Assembly: GCA_965226545.1 (NCBI GenBank)
Contig: OZ245364.1
Span: forward strand, 2,046,001-2,110,000
DNA length: 64,000 nucleotides
DNA from: JAHRAW01 sp965226545
GTDB taxonomy: Bacteria > Pseudomonadota > Gammaproteobacteria > Arenicellales > Poriferihabitantaceae
Reading direction: 5' to 3'
In this document: one piece after another, positions 62,695 to 64,000 of the stretch
Numbering within the stretch: the stretch's first letter is position 1
How the letters are laid out: the number at the start of each line of letters is the position of its first letter
Position numbers and translations under genes: made by a program
The notes under the pieces: generated by a model
Database searches by the model: none
What the model was told of the DNA's origin: nothing
The model's input: only the letters and a program-made list of their open reading frames with translations

Positions 62695-64000
62695 GATGCA
62701 CCTCGGTCGGCGGTTGCAGTTAATCGCGCGACGACGCGTTCCATCGTTGCCGCGCGCGAACCTTTAATTAACACCGCCGCATCATCGGTCAACTGCGGCG
62801 TCAATTCGACCAGCAACGCATCGATGTCGGCAAACGCGCGCGCATCATTATTATCATCCGCGCCAAAGCCGCGCAGATAATGTTGCACGCCGCGCATTGC
62901 GGTTGGGTTGTCTTCGGCGTACAAACAAAACAATCGGCGCACGCCGCACTTGCGCGCATAGGCGCCGACCGCGTGATGAAACGAGTCGCTTTGTTCGCCG
63001 AGTTCGGCCATCGCGCCCAACACCGCAATGCGCGCACCGCGCCAATGCGCCAATGCATCCAACGCCGCATTCATCGACGCCGGGTTGGCGTTGTAAGTGT
63101 CATCGAGCAATTGCGCGCCATGCATGCCGTCGCGCCACTGCAGCCGACCGCCGAGCGATTCGAATGCATCGAGGCCGGCGGCGATTTGCGCCAAGTCGGC
63201 GCCGGCGGCATGCGCACAGGCCGCGGCTGCGCAAGCGTTATATGCATTATGCGCGCCGAGCAACGCCAGATGCACGCGCGCGCGTTGCCCGCACAGATGC
63301 AATTCGAACGATACGCCGCGCGCGGAGCAAACGACATCGGTCGCGCGCACTTGCGCCGAGTCGCACATGCCGAAACTTAACGCGCGCCGCTTGCCGAGTG
63401 ATTCGCGCCACATTTCATAAAAACTATCGTCCGCGTTTAACACGGCGACGCCGTGTTCGTCCAAGCCGTTTAAGATTTCGCCTTTGGCGCGGGCGACGGC
63501 GCGCACATCGCGCAGCCCGGCCAAATGCGCCGGCGCGGCGTTGTTAATCAATGCAATCGTCGGTTGGCTCAGGCGGCTGAGATAATCAATCTCGCCCGGA
63601 TGATTCATCCCCATCTCAATCACCGCATGGCTGTGGCGCGCGCGCAGGCGCAACAAGGTCAGCGGCACGCCCCATTGATTATTAAAACTGGCGCGCGGCG
63701 CGAGGCAATCGCCGGCGCGGTTTAATATGCATGCGGTCAATGCGGTCACCGTGGTTTTGCCGTTGCTGCCGGTGATGGCAATCAACGGCGCATCGAATCG
63801 CGCGCGCCAATGCGCGCCGAGTTGCCCGAGCGCGAAGGTGGTGTCGCGCACCGCGACTTGTGCGATGCCGTTGCCGAGTTGATTGGCGACTCGCTTGCCG
63901 ACTTGCTTGCCGACGCGCTTGGCGACGACCGCGCCGACTGCGCCGCGTTGCGCGGCTTGTTGGATGAAGTCGTGACCGTCGTGATGTTCGCCGTCGATGG
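62688..64000 (-). CDS. murF: UDP-MurNAc-tripeptide-D-alanyl-D-alanine ligase, 5' end beyond the window
   Basis: Partial: the frame is open to the window edge at 64000, and the truncated part reads IDGEHHDGHDFIQQAAQRGAV.. split over the edge, the normal MurF substrate region, so the ATG at 63851 is internal. ATP site LIAITGSNGKTTVTALT, MGMNHPGEIDYL, NADD, LDDTYNANPASMNAAL, VLGAMAELGEQSDSFH. Adds D-Ala-D-Ala. Just before the ATP domain a VGKQVGKRVANQLG segment comes from 12-bp repeats at 63892-63935. Confidence 0.95.
   Translation of the reverse strand, partial: IDGEHHDGHDFIQQAAQRGAVGAVVAKRVGKQVGKRVANQLGNGIAQVAVRDTTFALGQLGAHWRARFDAPLIAITGSNGKTTVTALTACILNRAGDCLAPRASFNNQWGVPLTLLRLRARHSHAVIEMGMNHPGEIDYLSRLSQPTIALINNAAPAHLAGLRDVRAVARAKGEILNGLDEHGVAVLNADDSFYEMWRESLGKRRALSFGMCDSAQVRATDVVCSARGVSFELHLCGQRARVHLALLGAHNAYNACAAAACAHAAGADLAQIAAGLDAFESLGGRLQWRDGMHGAQLLDDTYNANPASMNAALDALAHWRGARIAVLGAMAELGEQSDSFHHAVGAYARKCGVRRLFCLYAEDNPTAMRGVQHYLRGFGADDNNDARAFADIDALLVELTPQLTDDAAVLIKGSRAATMERVVARLTATADRGASC
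63892..63935. repeat. 12-bp in-frame array inside murF
   Basis: Plus-strand GACTCGCTTGCC, GACTTGCTTGCC, GACGCGCTTGGC, then a partial unit. The frame is retained. Confidence 0.7.

Overview
The window is a GC-rich, gene-dense bacterial chromosome segment. Its gene order points to a gammaproteobacterium: fis-purH-purD, dciA/secA/argJ/mutT, lpxC-ftsZ-ftsA-ftsQ-murB-murC-murG-ftsW-murD-mraY-murF, sdhE-ygfX, and an iscR-led suf cluster. I cannot name a genus. No rRNA, tRNA, CRISPR array or insertion sequence was found.

Layout. 0-13.9 kb: an inverse autotransporter, a periplasmic DNA ligase, an S9 peptidase, a DUF192 protein, purD, a membrane protein, purH, fis, a DUF3426 protein, accC, accB and aroQ. 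13.9-30 kb: two paralogous single-chain restriction-modification enzymes (13944-17090 on minus, 26825-29944 on plus) point away from each other and bracket sdhCDAB, sdhE, ygfX, nadB, a DUF934 gene, a sulfite reductase and an Lrp-family regulator. 30-36 kb: infA, ftsY, rsmD, coaD, a ferredoxin, hisC and hisD. 36-43.5 kb: murA, then an iscR-sufB-sufC-sufD-sufT-Rieske cluster (transcribed leftward) that carries an intruding HrgA-like gene between sufB and sufC. 43.7-50.5 kb: coaE, an orphan adenine methyltransferase, mutT, argJ, secA, dciA. 50.5-64 kb: lpxC and the division/cell-wall cluster, ending in a murF cut by the window edge.

The most striking property is pervasive short tandem repetition. 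Many intergenic gaps contain degenerate arrays with unit lengths of 5, 6, 7, 10, 11 or 13 bp. Inside genes the expansions have units of 6 or 12 bp, or longer multiples of three, and so become low-complexity Ser/Asn/Thr/Asp-rich protein segments. These appear in essential or housekeeping proteins (PurH, FtsQ, MurG, MurB, MurF, SufT, YgfX, sulfite reductase, S9 peptidase). The extreme case is HisD, with a tail of about 220 residues that still ends in a 4-base overlap with hisC. Several arrays start within the end of the neighbouring gene, which suggests local slippage rather than a mobile repeat.

Two other items stand out. The R-M gene pair forms a large inverted repeat that could invert about 9.7 kb and swap target-recognition halves between the two enzymes. 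The HrgA-like protein joins a HARE-HTH domain to a PD-(D/E)XK-like motif and sits inside the Fe-S cluster assembly operon. Several usual neighbours are absent from otherwise conserved clusters (hisG, ddl, sufS/sufE, dusB, prmA).
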